Of a stretch of 64,000 nucleotides of DNA, positions 13,861-26,920 are shown in pieces (position 1 is the stretch's first letter; each line of letters starts with the position of its first letter). This DNA comes from Hermodice carunculata. Taxonomy: Eukaryota; Annelida; Polychaeta; Eunicida; Amphinomidae. The stretch covers positions 25,924,423-25,988,422 of the forward strand of contig OZ026624.1 of the NCBI GenBank assembly GCA_964020975.1. The letters are read 5' to 3'. The translations under genes were made by a program, and so were the position numbers. The notes below the pieces were generated by a model. That model did no database searches. It was not told the origin of the DNA and saw nothing but the letters and a program-made list of their open reading frames with translations.

Positions 13861-16133
13861 AGACAAAGCACAAGCTTTTAATACTTCTTTGTAGAACAAT
13901 GCAGAAGCGGTTCAGATCTAGACCCGATCCCTGACGTTAAATACTCAACACAATCTCGTCTTAATGACGTTATTATACATGAGACTACTGTTCTCGATGT
14001 CTTAAAGTCTCTTGACGTAAATAAAGCATCCGGGCCAGATCAAATAAGCTGTAACCTGTTGAAGAGAACAGCCGAGTCCATTGCCTATCCGCTATCCTTA
14101 ATATTTTAAAAGTCTATCACTGAATGTGTTTTTCCTGATCAATGGGAAGACGCAAATGCCATACCTGTTCACAAAAAACTGTCAAAACAATTTAGAGAAT
14201 TTTTTTTAGGCCAGATTCACTTTTGAGTTGTGCTGGCAAAGTATTAGAAAGATGCATATTCAAAACTTTATTCAACTAATGTAAGGACAATGATATCTTG
14301 GTACGTTGGCAATCGGCTTACACATCGCGTGATTCAACAGTGTGCCAACTTCTTGAAATTTATGACATTATTGCTGAAGCCCTAGATCAGAGTAAAGATA
14401 TAATTTTTTTATTTCTTGATGTAAGCCGTGCTTTTGACCGTGTTTGGCATAAAGGACTACTACATAAATTAGATTGTATAGGTATCACCGGCCCTTTACT
14501 TGAATGCTTTAAAAGTTATCTGTCTGACAGAAGACAGAGAGTAGTAATGAACGGAAACTGCTCAGAATGGAGACATAAGAAGGCAGGCGTCCCTCAAGGC
14601 TCAATATTCGGACCCCTTTTGTTTTTAATTTTTATAAACGATATTGTTGAAGTTGTTGAATCTAATATTAGACTATTTGCAGATGACACGTCGTTGTTTG
14701 TGATAAATGATTCAGTAGACGAGGATCTGGTGTCTATGCAATTAAACGGAGACCTGTCAGCTATTGCACTTTGGGCAGAACAGTGGTTTATTACTTTAAA
14801 CGAATCAAAGACATACAATTTACGTATAAGTAATCGAAATTCACAAAATTTTCCCCTTTATATCAACGGCAAACAAGTCACTGCGACTAAAACACATAGA
14901 CATTTGGAATAACATTCGATGAACGTGGAACATGGAATAATCACATAGAAATGATTTATATAAACGCTATGGAAACGGTCGACTGCCTCCGTAAACTTTC
15001 CTATTCTCTGGACAGGCCATCCTTAGAAAAGTTATATCTTTCCTACATTAGACCTTGTTGGAATACGTGGATGTTCTCTGGAACAACTGCACTGCCACCT
15101 GTACTGAAAAATTGGAAAGGGTGCAGATAGCTTCCGCAAGAGTAGTAACTGGGGCAATGAGACATGTATCAATAAGGCGACTGTATGAAGATGTTGGTTG
15201 GGAAGAGCTAAAAGCACGAAGGGAAAACCATAAATTGATTATGATATACAAAATTGTAAATGGGTATGCACCTCAGTATCTGTTTGAGAGACTACCTGAA
15301 ACCCCTGAAACTAATTACAATTTTCGATATCAGAATACTATCCAACCAATACCATGCAATAAAATTTTGCGAGAAAACTCATTTTTTCCGTAAACTGTGC
15401 CACTCTGGAACAACGTAGAACCCTAGATAAGAAATACAGAATCCTCATTATCTTTTAAAACAAATCTGGCATCCCAAACTACCGTTTCTCGTTACTACCA
15501 CAGCGGCAGTCGATCAGGGCAAGTGCTGCATACAAGACTACGTATGGAGTGCAGCGCCCTCAACCATCATCTTTATAAACATAATTTAGTTAATGATCAT
15601 GCATGTTCTTGTGGTCCACGTTCAGAAACAACGAAGCATTTTCTATTGGATTGTGAAAATTACAAAACTATTCGAGACCGCTTATTTAGAGAGATCCCAG
15701 TGGCGTCAAGGTTTAGTGTAAAAACTCTACTCTGTGGAAATCCCCATATCTGTGACACACAAAACGAAGAAATTTTCCGTTTGGTACACGAATTTATATT
15801 AACTTCAAAAAGGTTTGGACGTGCATGGTAAACATTTCATTTTATCAACTTTAACTTGTGGTGGTATCATTCTAAATCCAATATATACTTAAGTCTTATT
15901 AATAATTTTCTTACTTTCAAGCCAAGCCCAAGAGTCAGTGTTTTAATTGAGTTTGGTTGGTATGTGTTAACATACTTAACAGTACTCGGGCAGTCATGTC
16001 AGTTTTCATATTGTTATGTTGTATTGTAACTTTGAATCAAGGACAGGAGTTGATAGAAGCCGTCGGCTTGTTCTCCAATCCTGTTTTTCACGTTATGGAA
16101 AATAAAATACAGTACGTTTAAACTAAACTAAAC
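13861..16133 (+). mobile_element. 5'-truncated LINE, Jockey/CR1-like
   Basis: A non-LTR retrotransposon copy of 2.27 kb bounded by an 11-base target duplication. It begins inside ORF2 just upstream of the reverse transcriptase, so the endonuclease and ORF1 were never copied; such truncation is typical of target-primed reverse transcription. The 3' untranslated region (15832-16133) carries AATAAAATA near 16100 and ends in a short TAAAC-type tail (AAACTAAACTAAAC). The identical target duplication argues against great age, although the frame is already broken in several places. Confidence 0.95.
13890..15831 (+). pseudogene. LINE ORF2 remnant: reverse transcriptase and C-terminal zinc motif
   Basis: Frames in order encode SLDVNKASGPDQISCNLLKR (fingers, 14006-14065), then in the open frame 14298-14912 the RT palm: FLDVSRAFDRVWH (motif A with the first catalytic D), AGVPQGSIFGPLLF (motif B) and RLFADDTSLF (motif C, FADD). 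The thumb follows (HRHLE, then RKLSYSL and LYLSYIRP). The frame 15055-15393 continues with WNNCTATCTEKLERVQIASA, the usual post-RT region. The frame 15523-15831 ends with a CSCG...TTKHFLLDC zinc-like motif and a natural stop at 15831. Visible lesions: an in-frame stop near 14107, a break around 14190-14220, a frame change near 14908, one near 15060, and stops near 15394 and 15426. It is not functional. Confidence 0.93.
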
Positions 16134-16144
16134 AGTATTTGCCT
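16134..16144 (+). repeat. Target-site duplication, right copy
   Basis: AGTATTTGCCT immediately after the LINE tail, identical to 13850-13860. Confidence 0.92.
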
Positions 16145-17749
16145 GCATGGACAACGAAAAATCAATTTGCGTACTTATTTCGAGCAAAATTGAGGCAGTA
16201 ATGCACACCGAAAAAAACTGAAAGCATTTCGTTTTACAAGTTCAATTAAAAAATAGGTTGAATACATTTTTCTGCATTCGACAAGCTTCAAATATGTCGA
16301 ATCTATGTAAAGTTTAAATGCAAATTTAACTTTTTTGGTTTTGTTTTTCTTTTTTACTCCAATCAAAGTTGTCTCAATGGGACACGATGTTATTCCACAA
16401 CAACGCAATTTATATTTTCAGAGGCATATATTTTACACTGTTATTGGTCCCAGAACATTTTTGAGTCTAAGACGCGCTTTTATCATAGACCCTTATATAT
16501 TATACGTGAACATATGTGATACAATTCATTTGGACATACCGTGTTTTAGGATAACGAATTGACCTTTGCATTCATGATTGGGTTTGGGTGTAAGTGTCAA
16601 AAGAGTTAAAGATCTGGTACCAACCAAAGGCACTTCGGGAAAAGGATTTTCACAAACAAGATGCCCGTTTTTCCTTCGTGCGTCAAATCAATTACCGAGT
16701 GCAGGTGACACGTAAGTTAATATTCTGAGTCTGTTGAGCTTCGTTACATTCACTATTTTATTAGCGCCACTAGTTGTGATTATATCCTATTTACTCCTGT
16801 GACTGAATTAGCAGTATCTTTTCGCTGAGTCAGCTACTCCGACAATATACATGCCGCATTATTGTTTGAATGGTGGGGCTGTCATGTTGCGTGCCTGCGG
16901 CTGCCTGATTAATGTCATATGTGTCTTGAGACTCATGTTGATTCTCTGGTAGCTACAGAAGTATTGATTGGCGACGTCTCTCAGGTAAAGTTCCGCTGAA
17001 TAATAGGAAGCTTTTTGAGGGACAGATGTTGAGCTGCTTAAAACAGGGTAATCAGTCGTATGAGCATTTGGATTTGTCTACTTTAAAATCATTTTTTGGC
17101 TACCCTGCATCTATATAATTCTCGTTCATTTACCAAGGCGCGAAACTAGAGAAGTAGCGTTTACTGTATACATGTGTATATACCATAATATACTAAAATA
17201 AATAGCTAAGACCATCTTCGGAAAAAAATGTAAGATATACTGTTTGATTGGTTGTGTTATTTAAATAGGCCTTGCGACACATAACCTCACAGCCACGAAA
17301 TCACAACCCGACCCGACATTCAACCTTAATGAAAAAAAAAACAAAAAAAAAACAACAACAAAAAACTGAAAAAAGGAGACAACGACGGGGGGAGAATGTT
17401 TCCTGTAGCCACAAGTATATCTCGTTTTTTTTTTTAAATAGCCTTCTGTGAGGTAATATGTTGCACACACACAAAGAAGAACACTGTACCTGCAAGGTAC
17501 ATGTGATCGGTTCGGTCCGGTTTCTGCTCTTCTGATCCATAAAGGACTTAAAAGATCAGTCGAGATGCTGACCTGGGTTTAATGAGATGCGAGATTAGGG
17601 GTCAAATCAGCAGCCTCGTTCTCGGTTCCATTGCTGGGCAGTGCTTATGTAAACAAAGACGCATGGGCACATCTTAGTCCCTGCTATTTGGGAGTGTTGA
17701 GGTGTTCGTGGATCACATGAAAGGGGTGTGATAAGTCATTTACCACTTG
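16145..17749. other. No gene recognised; A-rich tract at 17330-17376
   Basis: Contains an A/AC-rich tract near 17330-17376 and a T run near 17425. Frames are short or low-complexity. Nothing functional is supported. Confidence 0.5.
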
Positions 17750-17927
17750 CAGTGAAACCTTCCTATACCGAACACCCTTGGGACCTGAAAAAAGTGTTCA
17801 GTAAGGGGAGGTGTTCTGTATAGGGAAGTTTGCTAACATTGGAAGTATACATTCGGGACCAAGAAATGGTGTTCAGTATAGAGAGGTGTCCGGTATATGG
17901 AGGTGTTCGGTTAGAGAGGTTTTACTG
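17750..17927. mobile_element. MITE-like repeat, possibly pogo/Tigger-derived
   Basis: About 178 bases whose ends are imperfect inverted repeats: CAGTGAAACCTTCC at the left and AGAGAGGTTTTACTG at the right. CAGT(N)AAACCT is the kind of terminus known from pogo/Tigger elements, which duplicate TA; TA follows on the right but the left flank is TG. The inside is built from alternating orientations of a GTGTTCGGTATAG-like word. It has no coding capacity. Confidence 0.55.
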
Positions 17928-17929
17928 TA

Positions 17930-19500
17930 TATAACAGTCAGTGCATTTATCGGGTTACGATTAATGGTCATTTTACGAGCATCCTGTCACCCGATACCCC
18001 TCTGAAGACACAAGAGATGCCTGTTTGGAACACCCACCAACCAGACACTGCTCTGGCATTTTAATTTAAAACAGATCCATGACCCTTTAATGCTGTAACT
18101 TGACCAACAAGTGTTCATGCTTTTCAAGAGGGTATAAATTTGGGCTGGATTGGGTTAAATTTTCAAGATACAAATGGTCCAATTTGAATAACAGAACAGT
18201 CCATTTTATCAGAAGTAATGGGGGTTTAGAACTACTGATAAAATAAAACCTTTTTTGTAATAACATAGATTAGGCTAAGTTTCACACTTAATGATATTTT
18301 AAGTTGTGAAAAAAATATATTTGAGCATTCTAGGGCAAATTGTACAGATTTGCTCAAAATTCAAAGGGCCCTACCCCCTAAATATGTCATTTTGGGGTTC
18401 CTTCGTTTTTGGCTGAAAGGTGGACACAGGGTTGTCACTATCCCACCACCCCCATTGGATTATGGATCTGTATGCTTTGGCAGTGCATTCTTGGTGCAAA
18501 TTGCCGGGAATAGACCCCATGGTACAAAAGTGGAGCTTGGTAGAAAAAGTGGATTTTTTTGCAAAATGGCGGATTTTAGAGGTTGAAATTCAAAGTCAGG
18601 TCACAAGATTATTTCTTTTCTCTTTTAGACCTACATCTTACTGCTTGCATCAGGAAAGTATTTTTGCAGGAGATGGCAAAATATTTTGTCATTACATTGC
18701 TTGTACAAAATTTGATCAAATTACATGTACATGACTTCTGGATATTAGGGTCAGCAATGGCTGACAGATCAGAAATGAAATGGACATACTGGACTACCAT
18801 GGCCCTATTATTAGACTGGAATAATACCATAATGTGGATTTAAATCTGTGGAAAGAGAACATATAAAGGTAAGAGATCATAACACATCTTTTGTACCACT
18901 TTTTACAAATTTCTTATTTGTATGTGATACCAGTTAATATCATGGCCGCCATGTTGGATTTTGTGTATTTTGGTGACGTCACAGCCTTAGGCTTAGCTTG
19001 GAACCGAGGCATGCTGGTAGCCAATCAATCTCATTCATGTCTCAGCATTTCGACTGGATGTCGCCACGTGTAACTTACTAGAGAGATGTCTGAAGTCTGG
19101 ATTCCAGGTACATGAGAGTATTTTCATATTTTCAAACCCCCCAGTCAAGAAAACTTCTTAGCACCTAACTTGTACAATATACAGTTCAATTGTGATATTT
19201 GAACATATTCCGTTACCATTTTCATCAAACAAAAATGGTTAGAAGTTTGTATAGCAAACAGACGATGAAGAAACAGATCAAGTCCCACATTAATCTCGAT
19301 TCGTAGAAGAACAGTCGTGATTATGATGATGGTGACGATATAATGATATTGCAGCAGCTTTCGGGTTATGGAATCGGAATGACGTAGATAAGAATATGTC
19401 AATGAATATCAGAGAGGGGAAAGAAAAGTCAACCGTGTCTTAATAATCTGAGCTTAACATGATTTTCGTAAAAACGTCTTGTTGCTGTGACAAGCATTGT
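17930..19500. other. Non-coding, repeat-like sequence with ATGGC(G/C)G words
   Basis: No credible gene. The words AAATGGCGGATTTT (about 18564), CAATGGCTGACAG (about 18755) and ATGGCCGCCAT (about 18943-18953, a perfect palindrome) recur on a background of short frames. The texture is that of old dispersed repeats, but I cannot name a family. Confidence 0.35.
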
Positions 19501-19525
19501 TGCACGTGGCGCCATCTTGCCTGCA

Positions 19526-19556
19526 TGACCTATAACTGGTATAGGTCAGTATGACC
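19526..19556. promoter_or_regulatory. Three nuclear-receptor half-sites including a perfect GGTCAnnnTGACC palindrome
   Basis: TGACC at 19526-19530, GGTCA at 19544-19548 and TGACC at 19552-19556. The last two form GGTCAGTATGACC, a perfect match to the steroid-receptor palindrome with 3-base spacing. The first two form a 9-base inverted repeat (TGACCTATA / TATAGGTCA) around ACTGG. A CpG-rich patch (GCGCGCCGCG) follows at about 19582. No gene is seen nearby. Confidence 0.4.
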
Positions 19557-20304
19557 AGGTGTTTGTGTCCGAGCACTGAGAGCGCGCCGCGAACACTGCT
19601 CATTAAGTGCTTGTAATTGTTATGGATTTCCCTGGTTAATTGGACTTATCCTTCTGTGTCACCATAAAACATCATCAAAACGATGCAGCAGGCGAAGTTT
19701 AAAATTGCAGAGGCAGATTAAGAGTAGGAGGGGATAGAATGCTAAAAATCTGACAAAGTGCTCCATCCAAGACGCCGCACTTACGATGGATGGGTCAAAG
19801 ACACTTGTAAATTTACAGTTTGAAAGTTCATACCGAGGAAACAAGCTTGGAAAACTTGTCATGATGGCAAGTAATACATTGATAACACATTGCATGGGGT
19901 CCTACTCCAGTGCACCTGCATACATACACACATAAATCTTCCCATTGCTGTAAAAACGCGAGTAAATGGGAAGAGTCAAAGCCGGATGTTCACACAGGTC
20001 AAAACATCATTTTGTGGTATCTTTTCATTTCCTCTTCAGGTAGGTATGATATGAAGCTTTCCCTTTAACCTGAAGCAGCTGTGTGCCAGATTTGCGTGCT
20101 TAAATGTATATTTTAAGACCAAAGATTAAGCTGACGTACTCCAGTGTGTTCAGATCTTCCATTTCCGCATCGAGGATCCCTTGACATCATGTGATTTTAA
20201 TGTGCGAGGTTGTTAGAACGGAAAATACCGAGCCTGTCAAAGGCGCTAGGTCCCCTGAACTTTACTTCAAGCAAATCCTCAAATATTCTTCAACATCAAA
20301 CATG

Positions 20305-20436
<132 letters not shown>

Positions 20437-20650
20437 ATAAGACAATGATAAATACACCTGTTGTGACACGACTTAGCTATTTTATAACAGTTACTGTACT
20501 ACACATATTATTGTCACTGTGTGACCTGTTACCTATAAAAAAAAACTAATAATATGACGATTGTGCACACCATGGCTAAAGAATGATTCCTCGGTGAGTG
20601 AAGGATTACATAGGGCCGGGAGTCACTTATAGGCTGTAGCGAGCGCTTGC

Positions 20651-21460
20651 CCAAAAATTGGCAGTATTTACTCAATCATCACAAACTTGGATCCTTCTTT
20701 TGAAACACTGACTTACAGTTGCCAATAAAATAGAGCTTGACTTTTTGGAGATTTTCATAGTGAGGAGTATGTGCCATCATGTTTTTTTTTTTTTTTTTTA
20801 CATTTCTGGTACAGGATGTCCATTGTTACAGCACTTGTTAGGAATTCCCTAGGTTTGTACTTGTTGTACAGTAGTCTAGCTGTATGTATTCATTTATAAT
20901 CACTGGTACCGAATATAATGCTCCAGTTTGTTCTACTTCAGTATTACACTGGCAGGTGGTTAGCCTAAGGTGAACTATCCAGGTAGAAAGGGTATAAACT
21001 AGTTCCGGGGTAATCCAAATTATTCTTATCTGAACGTGTACTATGCAAATTTAGTAATTATGTATGGTTTGATAGGTATTCTCCATTCATATTGAAGCTC
21101 TGTATTTGTTCGCAAAGCACCACTTATTTAGCTAATTCTCCATTTGCCACGTTCATATTTATTCATTATTATGTAGTTTGTTTTTGCTGAATATGTAGTT
21201 TAGACAAGGAACCGCTACTCAGAGAGATATGTGCGGGTACATGCTACTCATGTTCTATGTTGCGATCTGCTGGAGATACTTTACAATATTTGGACTAATG
21301 CAGCAAATATGTCAAAATTCTACAGAGGAACGTGGACAGTATGTACAATAGTAATTTCATACTTATATAGGTTAGACCGTGATAGGTTAGCTTATGGAGA
21401 ATATAGAAATTGAACTACGGAATGGGTTAATAACGACTAGGAAGTGGTTCTGGACGATAA
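20651..21460 (+). repeat. Tandem duplication of about 0.8 kb, copy 1
   Basis: Matches 21891-22674 in order and orientation over its whole length, by eye 75-80% identical with small gaps. Shared landmarks include ACATTTCTGGT, CTTGTTAGGA, GTCTAGCTG, TTCTTATCTGAAC, AAATTTAGTAATTATGT, TGTCAAAATTCTACA and AAGTGGTTCTGGAC. No open frame is conserved between copies. A short (AT)n (21468-21484) follows. Confidence 0.92.
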
Positions 21461-21726
21461 GACTCAAGTAATATATATATTTATATGCATTGACATCTGG
21501 TTAAGAAATATTATATTTTGACTGCATTCTCTTGACTTCATCACTTTCATTCCATTCTGACTTGACCTACAAATTTTGCTGTTAATATCCAAGGATTATT
21601 AGACAGTTTGGCAACAATAAATTTACAGATTTTACACGTGCCTATTTTGCTACTTAGTTTAATCGTTTAGCATTATTCTGTTCTAATATTCTCTTTCAGA
21701 CATTTTAGGCTTATATGTTTTCTGTA

Positions 21727-21739
21727 GGGGGGGGGGGGG
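21727..21739 (+). repeat. G13 homopolymer
   Basis: Thirteen consecutive G between the two duplicated copies. Confidence 0.95.
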
Positions 21740-21890
21740 CTAGGCCGACACCAGTCACAAGTTTGCCTAATTGTACTTACTATCGTGTTAAAAATATGTT
21801 TTAGAAACATGTTTTTGACATAAATGCTAATGACGTTCATTCTTTTCTGACATGCCATAATGCACATTTACTCAATATTAAAAAAAATGC

Positions 21891-22671
21891 TCAAAATTGA
21901 CAGTATTTTTTCAAATGTCATAAACCTGACAGATTACGTAGAAATATTGACTCACTGTTGGCAGTGAAATAGAGCTTAATTGTTCGGAGACTTTCAAAGT
22001 AAGGAGTAGCTGTCATCATGGGGTTTGTTCTACATTTCTGGTGCAGAATGTACTTGTTAGGATTTCCCTTGGTTTGTACAGGTGGTCTAGCTGCAACTGT
22101 TTATTTTAAAATCACTGGGACTGAATAAAATGCCCCAGTTTGTTTCTACTTCAGTTATACACTGACAGGTACTTTAATTAAGATAAGCTACCCAGCTAGA
22201 AAGGGTACATACTGGTTCAGGGGTAAGTCAAATTGTTCTTATCTGAACCTGCACTGTACAAATTTAGTAATTATGTTTTGTTTGGCAGGTATTCCGTTTT
22301 CATAATGAAGTTCTGCATTTATAAGCAGAACTCCATGTATTTAGTTAATTAATCATGTACCACGTTTGAATTAATTCATTATTATGTGGGTTGTTTTCGC
22401 TGAATATTTAGCTTACAGAAGGAGCCACTTTTCAGAGAGACATGTACGGGGATGGGCTGCGAAACGTATTCTTAGTAGTTACCCGCTGAAGACCCTTTCA
22501 TTTATTTGGGCTTATACAGGCTGTGTCAAAATTCTACAAAAGAACATGTGCAATATGGACAATAGTGCTTCCATATGTATATAGGTTAGACAGTGACAGC
22601 TAGGTTACCTTACGGAGAGTAGAGTTCGGACTGCGGAATAGGGTAATGACCACTACGAAGTGGTTCTGGAC

Positions 22672-22674
<3 letters not shown>
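21891..22674 (+). repeat. Tandem duplication of about 0.8 kb, copy 2
   Basis: Partner of 20651-21460, offset by about 1.22-1.24 kb. It ends at TGGTTCTGGACAAA and runs directly into a long (AC)n(AT)n array, at the position where copy 1 has only a short (AT)n. Confidence 0.92.

Positions 22675-22760
<86 letters not shown>
22675..22760. repeat. (AC)n(AT)n compound microsatellite
   Basis: About 31 AC units followed by about 12 AT units, flush against the end of duplication copy 2. Confidence 0.97.
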
Positions 22761-23936
22761 TCATACATACAAAAATATGAGAACACATCTGTACATCTGT
22801 ATCATATGACATTCTAGTTCATTTGTCTGGTGTAGCGTCGTCAACAGCACATGTTTTCATATTTAGTAGTTTAGCCTAACTTTATAAACAACACATGTAT
22901 TCAGACTGAAACCATTACAGGCGTTGAAATAATAGAGCAACTGAATCCTTTTTATGTTGTCAAAAACTCAAAATTACAGTATCATATCCAAATTCCATAT
23001 TTCAAAGCATCCTTGCGATGCGACATCGTCAATTTTCTTAGGTATGTGACAGACAACATGCATGTTTACCAAAATATTTGAAAATCTCAAAATTATCGCA
23101 GACCGGTTTTCACATTGCCTTAAATTTCATATTAAAACTGCATAAGCAAATTAATTGAAAACAAAACAATATCACCTCACATAATGTTTACATAGATTAC
23201 GAAGCTTAGGCCCGTGCTTCTCAATCTCCTTAATACTGAATAAACAAAAGATAATTTTCGCTTGTCGAGTACCCCTGCAATGCAATCAACTATACACCGT
23301 TCTGATTCAAAATATGTATATTGTACATACATATGGCGAAATAACGAACAAAAGCAGATAATTGAAAAAAATGATAATAGAGCAAGAAAGAACAAATAGA
23401 GATGAAATGTAAAATGCTTTTATCATGGAAGAACAATCACGAAAAATCCAGATGTTTGAGCATTGCTGACACATAAATACATTCATATGCAACGCTATTC
23501 AAACATTGCTTATAAATAGAACATGTATGAAAACGTAACAAAAAGGGTCCACAGTCAGTGCGGTTGATACTCCACAATACCTGGGTCATAAATAATTCGA
23601 AATTAGCAATTAAGGTGTGCAAAGTGTGCATGCCTATTTTCACCGACTTTTAAAATTGCATTTCACTCCAACGCTCAAGAAGTTTAAGATGTGTGACTCA
23701 AGTCCACTCCGTAATTTAGAGCAGGCAGACCTGGCTACTTCATCAGATTGTTCCATTTTGTGAAACGCTTGGAGGCCAGATGAGATGATGTTACACTCTG
23801 TTGTTTAGCGATATTGTAAAATGTTATTTCCACACAAAGACGATGTAAAAACCACTCGGTTTTGCGTCAAAATTGCCAAATTTTCCGTCCTGTGCCAAGA
23901 ACAGATGAAAGCAAAACGCAGGGACAGTTGTTCCCC

Positions 23937-23975
<39 letters not shown>

Positions 23976-25954
23976 CGCAAATCACTTTACACCCATCAAT
24001 GTTGTACAAATAACCTGTGTTAAAGTGGAAGCTGTGAAGGTAGTGCGCAGTGAGACTGGCGACTTTGGATCGCAATTACCCATTTATTTTTTTTCACAAG
24101 TGCATTAAACCTATATATTTTCTGATTACTACATATCCATAGATTTGTATCCATAGAGTTTTTTTGCAAGATTGGAATTGTTTGAGATTTAATAGCATTC
24201 TTTCTGACTTGGTAGCATTTTCACATTTTTCGTGCAGAAGTCACACAATTTTTTTTCCAGTTGAAATCAGAAGAAACTAAAAATATATATCCATGTCCAG
24301 GATCGAATTCAATGGTTAGTCCTGAAAGAACATAAGTAAAAACTTATAAAATTTTTAATTTAGTCCTGACAAGTTGTTCATTTTCCTTCTATAAATTGGT
24401 CCAAAAGTTACGGAAGGGGTTGTCAGAAAAAAACATCCTGGGAACCGTTCCTGGATGCGATATTTTTCTTTTAATATCCGTTTATTTTAATGTGATGGGG
24501 CAATTTGTACGTTTGTGAGGCGAGACACAAATTGCAGAGGTTCAGCAAAAAACAGTTCCGAGAAAATCGCATTGAAAGAAAAAGTTGCCAATTGTTACGC
24601 ATTTATGGCTGTAATATGACACATACTCATTTCGTCTGTCCTGTGTTTTAATTATTGTGTGAAATAAACTTGTAGCTTTACCTCTGTGATGTTGTCAGTA
24701 AACAAAAGTATATTTTGTGGCTAAAATCTCGACTTTTTTAACTTGGGAACACCACACTTGGCTTGTTTGGGTGAGGGTTTACATGCGGCTTTCATTATTT
24801 GGGGACCAGTAACCGGATTGTGCTAATTTGTTTTTACATCAATATAGAATTTCAAAGTAATCAGAACAATGGTAGTGATCAGTCTGAACTGGCCCTTCTC
24901 TCCACGGCTAATGGTTTCCTGTGAGTGACCCTTGTCTATAGCTTAATTGGTTTCCAGTGGTCATGGACTAATGACTGTGCAAACAATGACATGGTTCATT
25001 ATCGTGCCCATGCAAACAAAGCCATGTGTCCCGCACTGTTTAAACTTTTATTGTAAATAAACGTTTTCAGATCAGTTATCTTATAATGTAAATTTTATGT
25101 TCACACATCTGAGTTTTTGGGAGCATGTAGTTTAAGTATCAGGCTATTCTAAAATATGAAAAAGTGATAAGAGGTTATCCAAAGGTGCGGCTTCAGGCCC
25201 TCCACCTTAAGAAAAATTATGTTTTACATTGCATCCAGAGAGATCAGTGGCTACGTGCTGCTGTTAGGGCTTAAGATACAACTTGTAAGACCAATGCAAT
25301 GCTGTGCCGTCTGACACAGGGCAGCTTACTGCATTCTGACTGCACGTAAAGCGGGCATCAGTTACGCCATCAGATAGCTTCTAAGGTGCTTGCTTTTCAA
25401 GCAAATGAAAAGTGAAACCAGATGGGTTTATTGAAAAAACGCTTAAGTTTCTGTCAAGCACCAGTGGAATTTGCAGACGCATAACTAGTCTGTGATATTA
25501 AAGGACTCGTGTGTTGTACTTCAAAGTATATACAATCAAATACGGTCGTATTGTATTTCAATTACGTGCCCCTGCCCTCAAGTCAGACTCTTTTTTTCCA
25601 CACACTATATTATGTTCATCGTCAGCTTTCCTCCGCACAGGGTTGATTATTCTTTTTCTTCTGGTGAGGAACACATCCATATAACCATTAGCCGTATACT
25701 TTCAATCCCGACATTTTCAATTGAGACCCAATAAAGTAATGGATCAAGCGGCCGGCGGAAAGATTAACCCTTGAAATAGGACGAGGCTTGGGAGGAAAAA
25801 TATGAACTTAATTTTTAAATCCCCCTGATGACATTTTCGTAGTTAATGGATATAAAACAGAAGAATAATTGGCCTATTGAAATGGAAAAGTACTTGCCGT
25901 GCTTGATTAAATCTGATCTGCCTGTAGAATTCTGTAACAACCATATATACATAA

Positions 25955-25956
<2 letters not shown>
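22761..25956. other. No gene recognised; A29 tract at 23942-23970
   Basis: Frames stay under 84 codons and are not recognisable. The A tract is a possible old retroposon tail, but no element body is visible on either side. Confidence 0.5.

Positions 25957-26036
<80 letters not shown>
25957..26036. repeat. (TA)n microsatellite
   Basis: About 40 uninterrupted TA units. Confidence 0.97.
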
Positions 26037-26038
<2 letters not shown>

Positions 26039-26737
26039 CGTAAACCGACCGGAGAATATTATTAATACAACTTTGGGATTATACAGGTTTTAGTAACATC
26101 AAAGCAACGGTATTATTCGATAGATTTTTCATAACATTAAACGTAGACTCCCGGTTTCTTGGCGTGACATATTTGGCGCGAGTGCAAATTAAACTGATGT
26201 GTCACAGATTGTACCCATTAGTGTACCAAATTTGTGAATGCTCATAACAGTTCGCCACTCTGAATACCACAATCACTAGATCATATGGATGGAAGCTATG
26301 ATGTGTAAGACTCTTTGGTGACTGCCTATCAATATGATCAGGCAATCAAAAGCGACAGCAGATGACTTGAAAGGTATATCATGGTGCGTAATAGTTGACA
26401 TAAAAATAGCAACTACAACAGTGCAGATAATGGGAAATATGAACCATGGTTAAGTAAGTCTGGGCACGAGGTAATATATCAAGGTTGGTGAATTCCAGGG
26501 CTGCTGCACTATAAAACCGATGGAAGTCCAAATGATGCAAGTTGTGCCGATTGATATAAGAGCATAAGCTGAACAAGCCCGTCTGATGGTCCACCGGGCG
26601 GTAAAAGACCATCCCCGGATATTTGTAATAATACGTATTTACAATCAGTCAGTAAGTTTTGTTGCTGTTATGTTTATACGTTATATTAGTACTACAATTA
26701 TACACCTGTCTCCCAAAAACACCCCCACCCCCCAAAA

Positions 26738-26920
26738 AAAATGCAAGCAAGCAAAAAACAAAACAAAACAAAAAAAAAAAAAAACACAAAAAACCCCAAA
26801 AAACCCAAAAACAAACAAACAAACAAACAAAAACAAAAAAACAAAAAAACAAAAAAAAAAAAAAAAACAAAAAAAACAAAAAAAAAAAAAACAAAACAAA
26901 AACAACAAAAAAAAAACCTT
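26738..26920. repeat. A/C low-complexity tract with AAAC units
   Basis: About 180 bases almost wholly A and C on the plus strand, with a core of AAAC repeats near 26810-26835. Long frames on both strands here (poly-K/N/Q or poly-F) are composition artefacts. Confidence 0.95.

Noticed and set aside
23942-23970. A29 tract as a retroposon tail
   Set aside because: No element body or target duplication could be seen on either side.
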